Counted from the first letter of the stretch, positions 21,821 through 34,985 are shown. The stretch is 64,000 nucleotides of DNA from Megaustenia siamemsis (GCA_032433765.1 JAVIAB010000102.1:15935232-15999231), one strand, 5' to 3'. Notes: generated by a model not told the origin, from the sequence alone. A program made the numbers and translations.

Positions 21821-24065
21821 GGTTTCCAATTTGATTATTAATCTTATTGTTGCTGTTTACTGTCAGCTAGGTTATTAATCTTATCGTTGCTGTTTACTGT
21901 CAGCTAGGTTATTAATCTTATCGTTGCTGTTTACTGTCAGCTAGGTTATTAATCTTATCGTTGGTGTTTACTGTCAGCTAGGTTATTAATCTTATCGTTG
22001 GTGTTTACTGTCAGCTAGGTTATTAATCTTATCGTTGCTGTTTACTGTCAGCTAGGTTATTAATCTTATCGTTGCTGTTTACTGTCAGCTAGGTTATTAA
22101 TCTTATCGTTGCTGTTTACTGTCAGCTAGGTTATTAATCTTATCGTTGCTGTTTACTGTCAGCTAGGTTATTAATCTTATCGTTGGTGTTTACTGTCAGC
22201 TAGGTTATTAATCTTATTGTTGCTGTTTACTGTCAGCTAGGTTATTAATCTTATTGTTGCTGTTTACTGTCAGCTAGGTTATTAATCTTATTGTTGCTGT
22301 TTACTGTCAGCTAGGTTATTAATCTTATTGTTGCTGTTTACTGTCAGATCTTATTGTTGCTGTTTACTGTCAGCTTGGTTATTAATCTTATTGTTGCTGT
22401 TTATTGTCAGCTAGGTTATTAATCTTATTGTTGCTGTTTACTGTCAGCTAGGTTATTAATCTTATTGTTGCTGTTTACTGTCAGCTAGGTTATTAATCTT
22501 ATTGTTGCTGTTTACTGTCAGCTAGGTTATTAATCTTATCGTTGCTGTTTACTGTCAGCTAGGTTATTAATCTTATCGTTGCTGTTTACTGTCAGCTAGG
22601 TTATTAATCTTATTGTTGCTGTTTACTGTCAGCTAGGTTATTAATCTTATTGTTGCTGTTTACTGTCAGCTAGGTTATTAATCTTATTGTTGCTGTTTAC
22701 TGTCAGCTTGGTTATTAATCTTATTGTTGCTGTTTATTGTCAGCTAGGTTATTAATCTTATTGTTGCTGTTTACTGTCAGCTAGGTTATTAATCTTATTG
22801 TTGCTGTTTACTGTCAGCTAGGTTATTAATCTTATTGTTGCTGTTTACTGTCAGCTTGGTTATTAATCTTATTGTTGCTGTTTATTGTCAGCATGGTTAA
22901 TAATGTTATTGTTGCTGTTTATTGTCAGCTTGGTTAATAATCTTATTGTTGCTGTTTATTGTCAGCTTGGTTAATAATCTTATTGTTGCTGTTTACTGTC
23001 AGCTTGGTTATTAATCTTATTTTTGCTGTTTAATGTCAGCTTGGTTAATAATCTTATTGTTGCTGTTTATTGTCAGCATGGTTAATAATCTTATAGTTGC
23101 AGTTTATTGTCAGCTTGGTTAATAATCTTATTGTTGCTGTTTATTGTCAGCTTGGTTATTAATCTTATTGTTGCTGTTTAATGTCAGCTTGGTTATTAAT
23201 CTTATTGTTGCTGTTTATTGTCAGCTTGGTTATTAATCTTATTGTTGCCGTTTATTGTCAGCTTGGTTATTAATCTTATTGTTGCTGTTTATCGTCAGCT
23301 TGGTTAATAATCTTATTGTTGCTGTTTATTGTCAGCTTGGTTATTAATCTTATTGTTGCTGTTTATCGTCAGCTTGGTTAATAATCTTATTGTTGCTGTT
23401 TATTGTCAACTTTGTTATTAATCTTATTGTTGCTGTTTATTGTCAACTTTGTTATTAATCTTATTGTTGCTGTTTATTGTCAACTTTGTTATTAATCTTA
23501 TTGTTGCTGTTTATTGTCAACTTTGTTATTAATCTTATTGTTGCTGTTTATTGTCAACTTTGTTATTAATCTTATTGTTACTGTTTATTGTCAACTTTGT
23601 TATTAATCTTATTGTTGCTGCTTATTGTCAACTTTGTTATTAATCTTATTGTTGCTGTTTATTGTCAACTTTGTTATTAATCTTATTGTTACTGTTTATT
23701 GGCAACTTTGTTATTAATCTTATTGTTGCTGTTTATTGTCAACTTTGTTATTAATCTTATTGTTACTGTTTATTGTCAACTTTGTTATTAATCTTATTGT
23801 TGCTGTTTATTGTCAACTTTGTTATTAATCGTATTGTTACTGTTTATTGTCAACTTTGTTATTAATCTTATTGTTGCTGTTTATTGTCAACTTTGTTATT
23901 AATCTTATTGTTGCTGTTTATTGTCAACTTTGTTATTAATCTTATTGTTACTGTTTATTGTCAACTTTGTTATTAATCGAATTGTTACTGTTTATTGTCA
24001 ACTTTGTTATTAATCTTATTGTTACTGTTTATTGTCAACTTTGTTATTAATCTTATTGTTACTGT
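21815..24065. repeat. 37-bp minisatellite, about 60 copies, inside LINE-C RT
   Basis: The unit starts TTATTAATCTTATTGTTGCT and continues GTTTACTGTCAGCTAGG. The first unit overlaps LINE-C codons for NSNNKINN (minus strand). Variants are ordered left to right: CAGCTAGG (to about 22860), CAGCTTGG (to about 23400), then CAACTTTG (to the end). Confidence 0.97.
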
Positions 24066-24289
24066 ATCTTGCCAATAAATATTTCCTTTTCAATATTATT
24101 TTCAAATCGTTGCTGTCTATAGTCCCTAGCATTTTTTGCAATTTCCTGGTGTTTCCTCCTAATCACTCGCAGTAAAGTTTTCATTACGTCACCCATAAGT
24201 GGTGCTCTTCACATTGTGTGGCTCCAGGTTGCTGTTTTCAAGCAAATCTACGAACATGTATTCTAAGGTACCTTCTAGTAGGTGTCCAC
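24066..24289. other. Unassigned
   Basis: Nothing recognised. If the array lies inside LINE-C, upstream LINE-C codons might be expected here on the minus strand, but I could not identify them. Confidence 0.3.
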
Positions 24290-24800
24290 TGTTATAAATG
24301 GCAGGAAATGATAAGGCAGATACATTAGCTAAGAAAAGATCCAGACAAACATAGTTTCACACCGACATCTCTTTAAACACAAACAAATGATAAACACTAA
24401 CAGCAGAGAAGATTGGCTGAATGGGTAGCCATGGGAAAAACTGAGAGAGGTCTTTTTAAATTCAAGTCAAGGCCAAACCCCCATGACAACAGTAACAAGC
24501 TAAAAAGAATAGACCAACCAACATCTTCAGACTAAGAACCGGTCATGTACCACTGAACAGCCACATCAATAGAATACAACGAAACCAAACTCCAGCATGT
24601 CCACTCTCTGTGAATACCGACATGATATAGTAGAACATCACCTTTTTGACTGTCCAAAGCTCACTAACATCAGAGCAACTCTACTTCCTCAAAGACCTGA
24701 TAAATGCAACACCTTGTACGGAACTACACGGAACTCATAAATACTTGCAGATATCATTATATGGCATTGGGCCGAAGGGGATCAGCTCACAGAACGCTCG
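24290..24800 (+). pseudogene. LINE-F: RNase H end and Cys/His tail
   Basis: Decodes, across frameshifts, to AGNDKADTLAKK (end of RNase H), LRTGHVPLNSHI, and ACPLCEYRHDIVEHHLFDCP, a CxxC..H..C arrangement typical of the C-terminus of I/Jockey-type LINEs and their relatives. It is a different family from LINE-E. 24801-25214 is unassigned. Confidence 0.75.
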
Positions 24801-25214
24801 ATCCATAACAAGTGGCATTTAGCAATTTTGTTGTTGATTCTATTCCGAATTCTCCTAATGCTACTATTTCTGTAATATCAGGTCTTGGAGACTTGCATTT
24901 CTTTATGTCGTACCCGTTCTAACCTTTGTCTGAAGCATAGGTGGTACGTTCACATGATTCGTGTGTTTATGTCCAGTCTATTGTGAGCATTATCTTATAA
25001 TAATCAGCCTGTCATCATAATCATCGTGCAGTTATTATACCGTGTCTCAACAAAACACTAATTATTTGCACAGAGAAATATAAATGACGACCTAATAGTT
25101 ATTCTTGTTTACATGTGAATGACACTGTTGTTTCTAGTCTGCTATTTCTGCGTGAAATAAACACCAAAATACGCCAACTGTTTTTGGTAAGGTCAAAGAA
25201 AAATACAGTGAAAA

Positions 25215-25440
25215 GAGCTGGCTTATAAACAATATTTAGTAGAGGACATTAAAATACTACGGTCATGTCGAAAGACACAGCGAGATGGAAAGAACAATAA
25301 TGGAAGGTATGGTTCCTGGAAGACGAGACAGGGGCAGACCAAAATGAAGGTGTTTGCAAAACATTAAAGAGACCTCGAACATAACGACAGAATAAGTGGG
25401 AGAACTGGGTAGAGACAGAGATTCTTTCAGGCGGGCTGTG
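25215..25440 (+). mobile_element. LINE-G C-terminus feeding the satellite
   Basis: One frame runs LKYYGHVERHSEMERTIMEG, MVPGRRDRGRPK, stop (TGA, probably from Trp), RCLQNIKETSNITTE, stop, VGELGRDRDSFRRAVVNS. The last part is the first unit of the 61-bp array. The second family member at 17383-17700 confirms that this order is ancestral. Confidence 0.9.
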
Positions 25441-28400
25441 GTGAATTCAACGATCTGTGGGAGATGTGCTAGAGACATAGATTCTTTCAGGCGGGCTGTG
25501 GTGAATTCAACGATCTGTGGAGATGTGGCTAGAGACAGAGATTCTTTCAGGCGGGCTGTGGTGAATTCAACGATCTGTGGGAGATGTGGCTAGAGACAGA
25601 GATTCTTTCAGGCGGGCTGTGGTGAATTCAACGATCTGTGGGAGATGTGGCTAGAGACAGAGATTCTTTCAGACGAGCTGTGGTGAATTCAACGATCTGT
25701 GGGAGATGTGGCTAGAGACAGAGATTCTTTCAGGCGGGCTGTGGTGAAATCAACGATCTGTGGGAGATGTGGCTAGAGACAGAGATTCTTTCAGGCGGGC
25801 TGTGGTGAATTCAACGATCTGTGGGAGATGTGGCTAGAGACAGAGATTCTTTCAGACGAGCTGTGGTGAATTCAACGTTCTGTGGGAGATGTGGCTAGAG
25901 ACAGAGATTCTTTCAGGCGGGCTGTGGTGAATTCAACGATCTGTGGGAGATGTGGCTAGAGACAGAGATTCTTTCAGACGAGCTGTGGTGAATTCAACGA
26001 TCTGTGGGAGATGTGGCTAGAAACAGAGATTCTTTCAGGCGGGCTGTGGTGAATTCAACGTTCTGTGGGAGATGTGGATAGAGACAGAGATTCTTTCAGA
26101 CGAGCTGTGGTGAATTCAACGATCTGTGGGAGATGTGGCTAGAGACAGAGATTCTTTCAGGCGGGCTGTGGTGAATTCAACGTTCTGTGGGAGATGTGGC
26201 TAGAGACAGAGATTGTTTCAGACGAGCTGTGGGAGATGTGGCTAGAGACAGAGATTCTTTCAGGCGGGCTGTGGTGAAATCAACGATCTGTGGGAGATGT
26301 GCTAGAGACAGAGATTCTTTCAGGCGGGCTGTGGTGAATTCAACGATCTGTGGGAGATGTGGCTAGAGACAGAGATTCTTTCAGGCGGGCTGTGGTGAAT
26401 TCAACGATCTGTGGGAGATGTGGCTAGAGACAGAGATTCTTTCAGACGAGCTGTGGTGAATTCAACGATCTGTGGGAGATGTGGCTAGAAACAGAGATTC
26501 TTTCAGGCGGGCTGTGGTGAATTCAACGTTCTGTGGGAGATGTGGATAGAGACAGAGATTCTTTCAGACGAGCTGTGGTGAATTCAACGATCTGTGGGAG
26601 ATGTGGCTAGAGACAGAGATTCTTTCAGGCGGGCTGTGGTGAATTCAACGTTCTGTGGAGATGTGGCTAGAGACAGAGATTGTTTCAGACGAGCTGTGGG
26701 AGATGTGGCTAGAGACAGAGATTCTTTCAGGCGGGCTGTGGTGAAATCAACGATCTGTGGGAGATGTGCTAGAGACATAGATTCTTTCAGGCGGGCTGTG
26801 GTGAATTCAACGATCTGTGGGAGATGTGGCTAGAGACAGAGATTCTTTCAGACGAGCTGTGGTGAAATCAACGATCTGTGGGAGATGTGGCTAGAGACAG
26901 AGATTCTTTCAGGCGAGCTGTGGTGAAATCAACGATCTGTGGGAGATGTGGCTAGAGACAGAGATTCTTTCAGGCGGGCCGTGGTGAATTCAACGTTCTG
27001 TGGGAGATGTGGCTAGAGACAGAGATTCTTTCAGACGAGCTGTGGTGAAATCAACGATCTGTGGGAGATGTGCTAGAGACAGAGATTCTTTCAGGCGAGC
27101 TGTGGTGAAATCAACGATCTGTGGGAGATGTGGCTAGAGACAGAGATTCTTTCAGACGAGCTGTGGTGAAATCAACGATCTGTGGGAGATGTGGCTAGAG
27201 ACAGAGATTCTTTCAGGCGGGCTGTGGTGAATTCAACGATCTGTGGGAGATGTGGCTAGAGACAGAGATTCTTTCAGACGAGCTGTGGTGAATTCAACGT
27301 TCTGTGGGAGATGTGGCTAGAGACAGAGATTCTTTCAGGCGGGCTGTGGTGAATTCAACGATCTGTGGGAGATGTGGCTAGAGACAGAAATTCTTTCAGA
27401 CGAGCTGTGGTGAATTCAACGATCTGTGGGAGATGTGGCTAGAGACAGAGATTATTTCAGGCGGGCTGTGGTGAATTCAACGTTCTGTGGGAGATGTGGA
27501 TAGAGACAGAGATTCTTTCAGACGAGCTGTGGTGAATTCAACGATCTGTGGGAGATGTGGCTAGAGACAGAGATTCTTTCAGGCGGGCTGTGGTGAATTC
27601 AACGTTCTGTGGGAGATGTGGCTAGAGACAGATTCTTTCAGACGAGCTGTGGGAGATGTGGCTAGAGACAGAGATTCTTTCAGGCGGGCTGTGGTGAATT
27701 CAACGATCTGTGGGAGATGTGGCTAGAGACAGAGATTCTTTCAGACGAGCTGTGGTGAAATCAACGATCTGTGGGAGATGTGGCTAGAGACAGAGATTAT
27801 TTCAGGCGAGCTGTGGTGAATTCAACGATCTGTGGGAGATGTGGCTAGAGACAGAGATTCTTTCAGACGAGCTGTGGTGAATTCAACGTTCTGTGGGAGA
27901 TGTGGCTAGAGACAGAGATTCTTTCAGGCGGGCTGTGGTGAATTCAACGATCTGTGGGAGATGTGGCTAGAGACAGAGATTCTTTCAGACGAGCTGTGGT
28001 GAATTCAACGATCTGTGGGAGATGTGGCTAGAAACAGAGATTCTTTCAGGCGGGCTGTGGTGAATTCAACGTTCTGTGGGAGATGTGGATAGAGACAGAG
28101 ATTCTTTCAGACGAGCTGTGGTGAATTCAACGATCTGTGGGAGATGTGGCTAGAGACAGAGATTCTTTCAGGCGGGCTGTGGTGAATTCAACGTTCTGTG
28201 GGAGATGTGGCTAGAGACAGAGATTGTTTCAGACGAGCTGTGGGAGATGTGGCTAGAGACAGAGATTCTTTCAGGCGGGCTGTGGTGAAATCAACGATCT
28301 GTGGGAGATGTGCTAGAGACAGAGATTCTTTCAGGCGGGCTGTGGTGAATTCAACGATCTGTGGGAGATGTGGCTAGAGACAGAGATTCTTTCAGGCGGG

Positions 28401-30085
28401 CTGTGGTGAATTCAACGATCTGTGGGAGATGTGGCTAGAGACAGAGATTCTTTCAGACGAGCTGTGGTGAATTCAACGATCTGTGGGAGATGTGGCTAGA
28501 AACAGAGATTCTTTCAGGCGGGCTGTGGTGAATTCAACGTTCTGTGGGAGATGTGGATAGAGACAGAGATTCTTTCAGACGAGCTGTGGTGAATTCAACG
28601 ATCTGTGGGAGATGTGGCTAGAGACAGAGATTCTTTCAGGCGGGCTGTGGTGAATTCAACGTTCTGTGGGAGATGTGGCTAGAGACAGAGATTGTTTCAG
28701 ACGAGCTGTGGGAGATGTGGCTAGAGACAGAGATTCTTTCAGGCGGGCTGTGGTGAAATCAACGATCTGTGGGAGATGTGCTAGAGACAGAGATTCTTTC
28801 AGGCGGGCTGTGGTGAATTCAACGATCTGTGGGAGATGTGGCTAGAGACAGAGATTCTTTCAGACGAGCTGTGGTGAAATCAACGATCTGTGGGAGATGT
28901 GGCTAGAGACAGAGATTCTTTCAGGCGAGCTGTGGTGAAATCAACGATCTGTGGGAGATGTGGCTAGAGACAGAGATTCTTTCAGGCGGGCCGTGGTGAA
29001 TTCAACGTTCTGTGGGAGATGTGGCTAGAGACAGAGATTCTTTCAGACGAGCTGTGGTGAAATCAACGATCTGTGGGAGATGTGCTAGAGACAGAGATTC
29101 TTTCAGGCGAGCTGTGGTGAAATCAACGATCTGTGGGAGATGTGGCTAGAGACAGAGATTCTTTCAGACGAGCTGTGGTGAAATCAACGATCTGTGGGAG
29201 ATGTGGCTAGAGACAGAGATTCTTTCAGGCGGGCTGTGGTGAATTCAACGATCTGTGGGAGATGTGGCTAGAGACAGAAATTCTTTCAGACGAGCTGTGG
29301 TGAATTCAACGATCTGTGGGAGATGTGGCTAGAGACAGAGATTATTTCAGGCGGCTGTGGTGAATTCAACGATCTGTGGGAGATGTGGATAGAGACAGAG
29401 ATTCTTTCAGACGAGCTGTGGTGAATTCAACGATCTGTGGGAGATGTGGCTAGAGACAGAGATTCTTTCAGACGAGCTGTGGTGAAATCAACGATCTGTG
29501 GGAGATGTGGCTAGAGACAGAGATTCTTTCAGGCGGGCTGTGGTGAATTCAACGATCTGTGGGAGATGTGGCTAGAGACAGAAATTCTTTCAGACGAGCT
29601 GTGGTGAATTCAACGATCTGTGGGAGATGTGGCTAGAGACAGAGATTCTTTCAGGCGGGCTGTGGTGAATTCAACGTTCTGTGGGAGATGTGGATAGAGA
29701 CAGAGATTCTTTCAGACGAGCTGTGGTGAATTCAACGATCTGTGGGAGATGTGGCTAGAGACAGAGATTCTTTCAGGCGGGCTGTGGTGAATTCAACGTT
29801 CTGTGGGAGATGTGGCTAGAGACAGATTCTTTCAGACGAGCTGTGGGAGATGTGGCTAGAGACAGAGATTCTTTCAGGCGAGCTGTGGTGAATCAACGAT
29901 CTGTGGGAGATGTGGCTAGAGACAGAGATTCTTTCGGCGGGCCGTGGTGAATTCATCGTTCTGTGGGAGATGTGGCTAGAGACAGAGATTCTTTCAGGCG
30001 AGCTGTGGTGAATTCAACGTTCTGTGGGAGATGTGGCTAGAGACAGAGATTCTTTCAGGCGAGCTGTGGTGAAATCAACTTTCTA
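25400..30085. repeat. 61-bp satellite, about 77 copies
   Basis: The unit starts GATTCTTTCAGGCGGGCTGT and continues GGTGAATTCAACGATCTGTG, GGAGATGTGGCTAGAGACAGA. Units alternate between GGCGGGC and GACGAGC types. Some carry GTTCTG for GATCTG, GTGCTAG for GTGGCTAG, or a deletion of the middle (CAGACGAGCTGTGGGAGATG). Multi-unit blocks recur, so higher-order structure exists. Because 61 is not a multiple of three, no frame is kept. Confidence 0.98.
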
Positions 30086-30985
30086 TAAAGGGCATGCAAA
30101 CCCGATAATGAAAATAACAATAAAAGGATACATGCCAATTGATTGCCGTAGAGAATGCCGTGTTAGCACGAAGTAATCGCCCCAATGGGAACAACAGGGA
30201 AACAAGAAGGCTGACCTCGAGAGAAAAGAAAACACTCACAAGAGAGGCAAATAGAACAGGCATCGATTATCTTCATGTAAATGTGAGGTTCATTCATTAA
30301 AGAAGCTTACGACGGTGTACACCACGACCTCTATGAGATGTCTGACGGTTCTAGGCGGACCTAAAACATTTTTCCCCATGACTATTTGCACACTTATGAG
30401 CTACCTGGTCAGCATTACGTCAGAAGGGTATATATTATAGATGATAATCTCTAATTACCATGTTCAGATGTCTGGTGTATCAAAAAAAAAAAACGTATCC
30501 ATCGTCAAAACTCAAACCTACGACACCACATCAGCAGAGAAATAAAAATAATGAAGTGATAATGATCTGTAAGACTTTGAGTGGTTCCCGTAGAAAACAA
30601 CATGAGCCACTCCTATAGACAAACAACGAAAAAAGACAACGGCGTAAATAAACTAGCATCTCCCTTCAAGTGTACGCCTATGGACATAAAAATCGCTTCT
30701 GAGAAGTGATAGAAAACGGTGGCAAAATGAAAAAACTGCAGCCACTACGGTTAAGTAATCAGCCGGGCTGGTTTTGTGTTATGGCAAGATATGTGGTTAT
30801 TGCACGCACGTGGAGGTAGGCGATAGATGGTTATTACATTGACGTGGAGTAACAGGTACAGAAGGATGCAGGTAAGTGTAGGTAAATTACATATTTTGGA
30901 AGGTGAGAAGTAAAGAAAAAGGTAAAGAAAGATGGTAATATTGGTGAAGGAAACTGAATTGTGGGTTGCGATATCAGTTGTACAG
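30086..30985. other. Mostly unassigned, possible RT scrap
   Basis: Around 30297-30345 the plus strand reads KEAYDGVHHDLYEM, which resembles RT motif A (AYDRVHHDLL) of a LINE. One motif is weak evidence. The rest is AT-rich with an A-run at 30483-30493. Confidence 0.3.
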
Positions 30986-30989
30986 ATCA

Positions 30990-31840
30990 CTTGGAAAGAA
31001 TTATGGGAATGGGGGTATTATGTACAGAAGAACTACTGGAGTGGAGCTTGTTATATAAGTTGGGAAGAACTACTGGGGTGGAGCTTGTTATATAAGTTGG
31101 GAAGAACTACTGGGGTGGAGCTTGTTATATAAGTTGGGAAGAACTACTGGAGTGGAGCTTGTTATATAAGTTGGGAAGAACTACTGGGGTGGAGTTTGTT
31201 ATATAAGTTGGGAAGAACTACTGGAGTGGAGCTTGTTATATAAGTTGGGAAGAACTACTGGGGTGGAGCTTGTTATATAAGTTGGGAAGAACTACTGGAG
31301 TGGAGCTTGTTATATAAGTTGGGAAGAACTACTGGGATGGAGGTTGTTATATAAGTTGGGAAGAACTACTGGAGTGGAGTTTGTTATATAAGTTGGGAAG
31401 AACTACTGGAGTGGAGCTTGTTATATAAGTTGGGAAGAACTACTAGGGTGGAGCTTGTTATATAAGTTGGGAAGAACTACTGGAGTGGAGTTTGTTATGT
31501 AGGTTGAGAAGAACTACTGGAGTCAGGGTGGCAATATCAGTTGGTGAAGATCAGCAGGGTAGAACTACTGGAATGAAGGTGTGATTTTAGATACAGAAGA
31601 ACTGCTGGGGCGGATGTGGTGATACTACATGAAGAACTACTGGAGCGGATGTAGCAATATTAGTTGGTGAAAATCGGTTGAGAACTACTGAAGTGGAGGT
31701 GGTGATATAAGTTGAAGAACTACTGCAGTGAAGGTAGGAATAGCTGTTTAGAAAAAAACTACTGGAAGACAGGTGACAGCAACAGATAAAGAATAACTAC
31801 TTGAGAAGGTGTATCTAGTTGTGAAATAATGTGCTACTAT
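30990..31840. repeat. 37-bp minisatellite (GAAGAACTACTGG type), left block
   Basis: The unit starts GAAGAACTACTGGAGTGGAG and continues CTTGTTATATAAGTTGG. It is regular to about 31510, then degenerates. The core GAAGAACTAC.GG recurs to the right of LINE-D at 34395-34985. Confidence 0.95.
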
Positions 31841-31847
31841 TCCCCGT

Positions 31848-34395
31848 TGTAGTTATGTTTAGGAGAAAGATTAATACAATTTTGTGCAGAAAATAGGTTG
31901 ATAATATGTAAAACATAATTTGAGCAAGGGAAAAAGAAACTATACACATGGAAAAGCCCTGGTGAAAAGAAGAGGAATCAAAAAGACTACATAATGATAA
32001 AAGATAGGTTCCATAACGTCAAGAAAGCCAAAACCTATCCAGGAGTGGATAATATCTCATATCACAAACCAGTAATAATTAAAATGAAAGTCAAACTAAA
32101 GAGAAACAGACAAAAGACTAATTCATCAGCATTACCAATAGACATAACAGTTGTAAATCAAAAAGATGTTAAAGATACTTATATAATACAAGTAAAGAAC
32201 ACATATCAGAAGCTGCTAGAAAAAGGGATTGAGCAGTACAGAAGAGAAAACCCAGATGAAAAATTTACAACCAAATGGTAATGCATAAAGAAAAGCTTTC
32301 AAGAAACTTGCGACATCTTACCCAAAAAAGCAAAGAACAAAAATGGATAACAGACGCCATGTTGGAAAAAATGGAAGCAACAAGATTTTGTTCAAAGAAC
32401 ACTATCCAATACAACAAAATAGATAATGAAATATGCACAATGTGCAAAAAGGCAAAAGAAGACTGGCTCTGCCAAAATTGTCTAGAAGTCGAAACTATCA
32501 ATAATAAAAAAGTTTCAAGAGGGATGCACACAGAAATAAAGAGAATGACTAGTAAAAATAAAACAGCGACAGAAAGTGGATGTACTGCAAACAAAAAAGG
32601 AAAAAAGCTAACAGACAACAAAGAAATAATCAACAGATGGCAGGAATATATAACAGAATTATTTTTATGATGAAAAAGAAAGCAATTATAAAATGTACAT
32701 CAGGCTATACAATCTTAAAATCTGTAGTGGAAAAGGTTACACAAACAATGAAAAAGGGAAAAGCTGCAGGACCTGACAAGATAAAGATAGAGATGATAAA
32801 GGCACTAGAAGATTTTGCCATTAAAGTGATCACAGATATATACCATACAGGATACATACCAAATGAACTAAAATCATCAACTTTGATTGAACTGCCTTAA
32901 AAGAATGGTGAGCAGTTGAATGCAGTGATTTTAGAACAATAAGCCTAATGAGAAAAAACCATGTAGAAAAAATCTTTATAAAAGTTATACAAGGAAGTAT
33001 TCAGAATAAAATTAATACTGAATTAGAGGAGCAACAATTGGGATGAAGAAAAAACAGTGGGACTATAGAGGCCATATTCCGCATGAGGACATTAACTGAA
33101 AAGTACACGAAAGTAAACAAACCAATATAAGCCTTCTTCATACACTACACAAAGGCTTTTGATAGAATACACCATAAACAACTTATAGTCTGCCTAAAAG
33201 ATATACATCTAGATGACACAGACATACGACTAATATGTAATTTATACTGGAAGCAAACAGCAATAAAAAAAAAATATAACAAAGAGAACTCCATTGATAA
33301 AAAAAGGAGTAAGAAAAGGATGCATCCTATCACCAAGCTTGTTGAATCTATACACGGAGCAAATCTTTAAAAACATCACAGAGGTGCCTGGCCTAAATAT
33401 TAATGGAAAGATAATCAATAACCTAAGATATGCTGATGATACTGTACTACTAGCAGAAAATACTAAAGATCTACAACAATTACTTAATGTGATAAACATG
33501 CCAAGCAAAATATATGGATTAGATATGAATATCAAAAAGACTAAAACTATGATCATAAACAAAGATAATACTAGAAACCCACATAGTAGTAGCCACAGGC
33601 AGTCATAGTTGACTATGGATTTTCCAGCACCTTTAGAAATTTATTTTTTCTTTTCTTTCACTGTGTATTCTTTTTTTCTATGAATCTGTCAGTTTCTTGT
33701 TTGAGTTGGAACTTTAGAGTGTTTCCAAAGATTACGGTCTGTAGCTATTTCTTCCCAGGCTGCAGGGTTTATGATCAGTCTTCATGTCATATTTACATAT
33801 GTCTACAAATCAAAGTTTTGGGCGTCCCCCTAGTTCTTTTGCCATCTGTCTGTTTTCAAAACCTTCAAGTGATATCAAAATTAAAGGAATAGACCTGGAG
33901 ACAGTTCAGAGCTTCAACTACCTAGGACATACCATAACCAGTGATGGAAAATGTACAACTGAAATAAACAAAAGAATAGGAATGGCAAAAAGTAATTTTA
34001 ATGCCTTAAAAGTACACTAACATCAAAACAAATAACAGCAGGGCTGAAGAAGAACAAAATGATATATCTTCTCAACATTCCTGTATGGTGCAGAAACATG
34101 AACATTAGACAAAGCCACAGAACAGAAATCTGAAGCCTTTGATGTGTGGATTTATAGAAGAATAGGTAGAATTGGATGGAAAGAAAAGAAAACAAATGAT
34201 GAAGTTTTAAAACAACTAAAAATGAAAATAGAACAAATAAACACAATTCAAAAAAGGCAAATGAAATTTTGGGGGCATGTTAAAAGACATAGCAGCCTAC
34301 TAAAAGTAATCTTGAAGGGAAAATGCAAGGTAAAGAAGTCAGAGGCAAACCAAGACTAACATGGATGAGTAACATCAAAAGATGGACAAGTCAGC
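31848..34395 (+). pseudogene. LINE-D copy 1: endonuclease end, RT, C-terminus
   Basis: The most complete LINE-D. It starts in the last part of the APE-type endonuclease (GNYTHGKALxRRGIKKTT-like region near 31930), then a linker with KTYPGVDNISYHKPVIIKMK (31994-32281), the pre-RT region (32275-32670), KGKAAGPDKIKIEMIKAL (32580-32900), RT motif A near 33150, KGVRKGCILSPSLLNLYTEQ and LRYADDTVLLAENTKDL (33294-33608), SFNYLGHTITSDGKCTTEI (33784-34020) and WIYRRIGRIGWKEKK to SNIKRWTSQQ. Frameshifts between blocks make it dead. A foreign insert sits at 33581-33871, and the normal end (KWRSMVANLRCGDGT) is replaced by the array. Confidence 0.92.
33581..33871 (-). mobile_element. Foreign LINE 3' end inserted in LINE-D
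   Basis: The second LINE-D copy (63890-63915) is continuous across this point. On the minus strand the insert reads AKELGGRPKL, stop, FVDICKYD and, one base shifted, INPAAWEEIATDRNLWKHS, a classic LINE C-terminus from a family not otherwise seen here. AAACCCACAT at the left edge and AAACCTTCAAGT at the right may be a diverged TSD. Confidence 0.75.
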
Positions 34396-34985
34396 AATCA
34401 TTTACAGAAGAACTACAGGAGGTGGAGGTGACTGTATCATTTACAGAAGAACTACATGAGGTGGAGGTAACTGTATCATTTACAGAAGAACTACAGCAGG
34501 TGAGGTGACAGTATCATTTACAGAAGAACTACAGTAGGTGGAGGTGACTGTATCATTTACAGAAGAACTACAGGAGATGGAGATGACTGTATCATTTACA
34601 GAACTACAGCAGGTGAGGTGACAGTATCATTTACAGAACTACAGGAGGTGGAGGTGACTGTACCATTTACAGAAGAACTACAGCAGGTGAGGTGACAGTA
34701 TCATTTACAGAAGAACTACAGGAGGGGAGGTGACTGTATCATTTATAGAACTACAGGAGGTGAGGTGACAGTATCATTTACAGAACTACAGGAGGGGAGG
34801 TGACAGTATCATTTACAGAACTACAGGAGGGGAGGTGACAATATCATTTACAGAAGAACTACAGGAGGTGAGGTGACAGTATCATTTACAGAACTACAGG
34901 TGGTGGAGGTGACTGTATCATTTTCAGAAGAACTACAGCAGGTGAGGTGACAGTATCATTTACAGAAGAACTACAGGTTGAGGGG
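34395..34985. repeat. Minisatellite, right block
   Basis: Units of about 25-40 bp built from ATCATTTACAGAAGAACTAC, AGGAGGTGGAGGTGAC. Related to 30990-31840. 34986-35170 is a degenerate continuation. Confidence 0.93.

Noticed and set aside
21815..24065. CRISPR-like array of regular 37-bp repeats
   Set aside because: Repeats are contiguous with no unique spacers, in an animal-type genome. It is a minisatellite.
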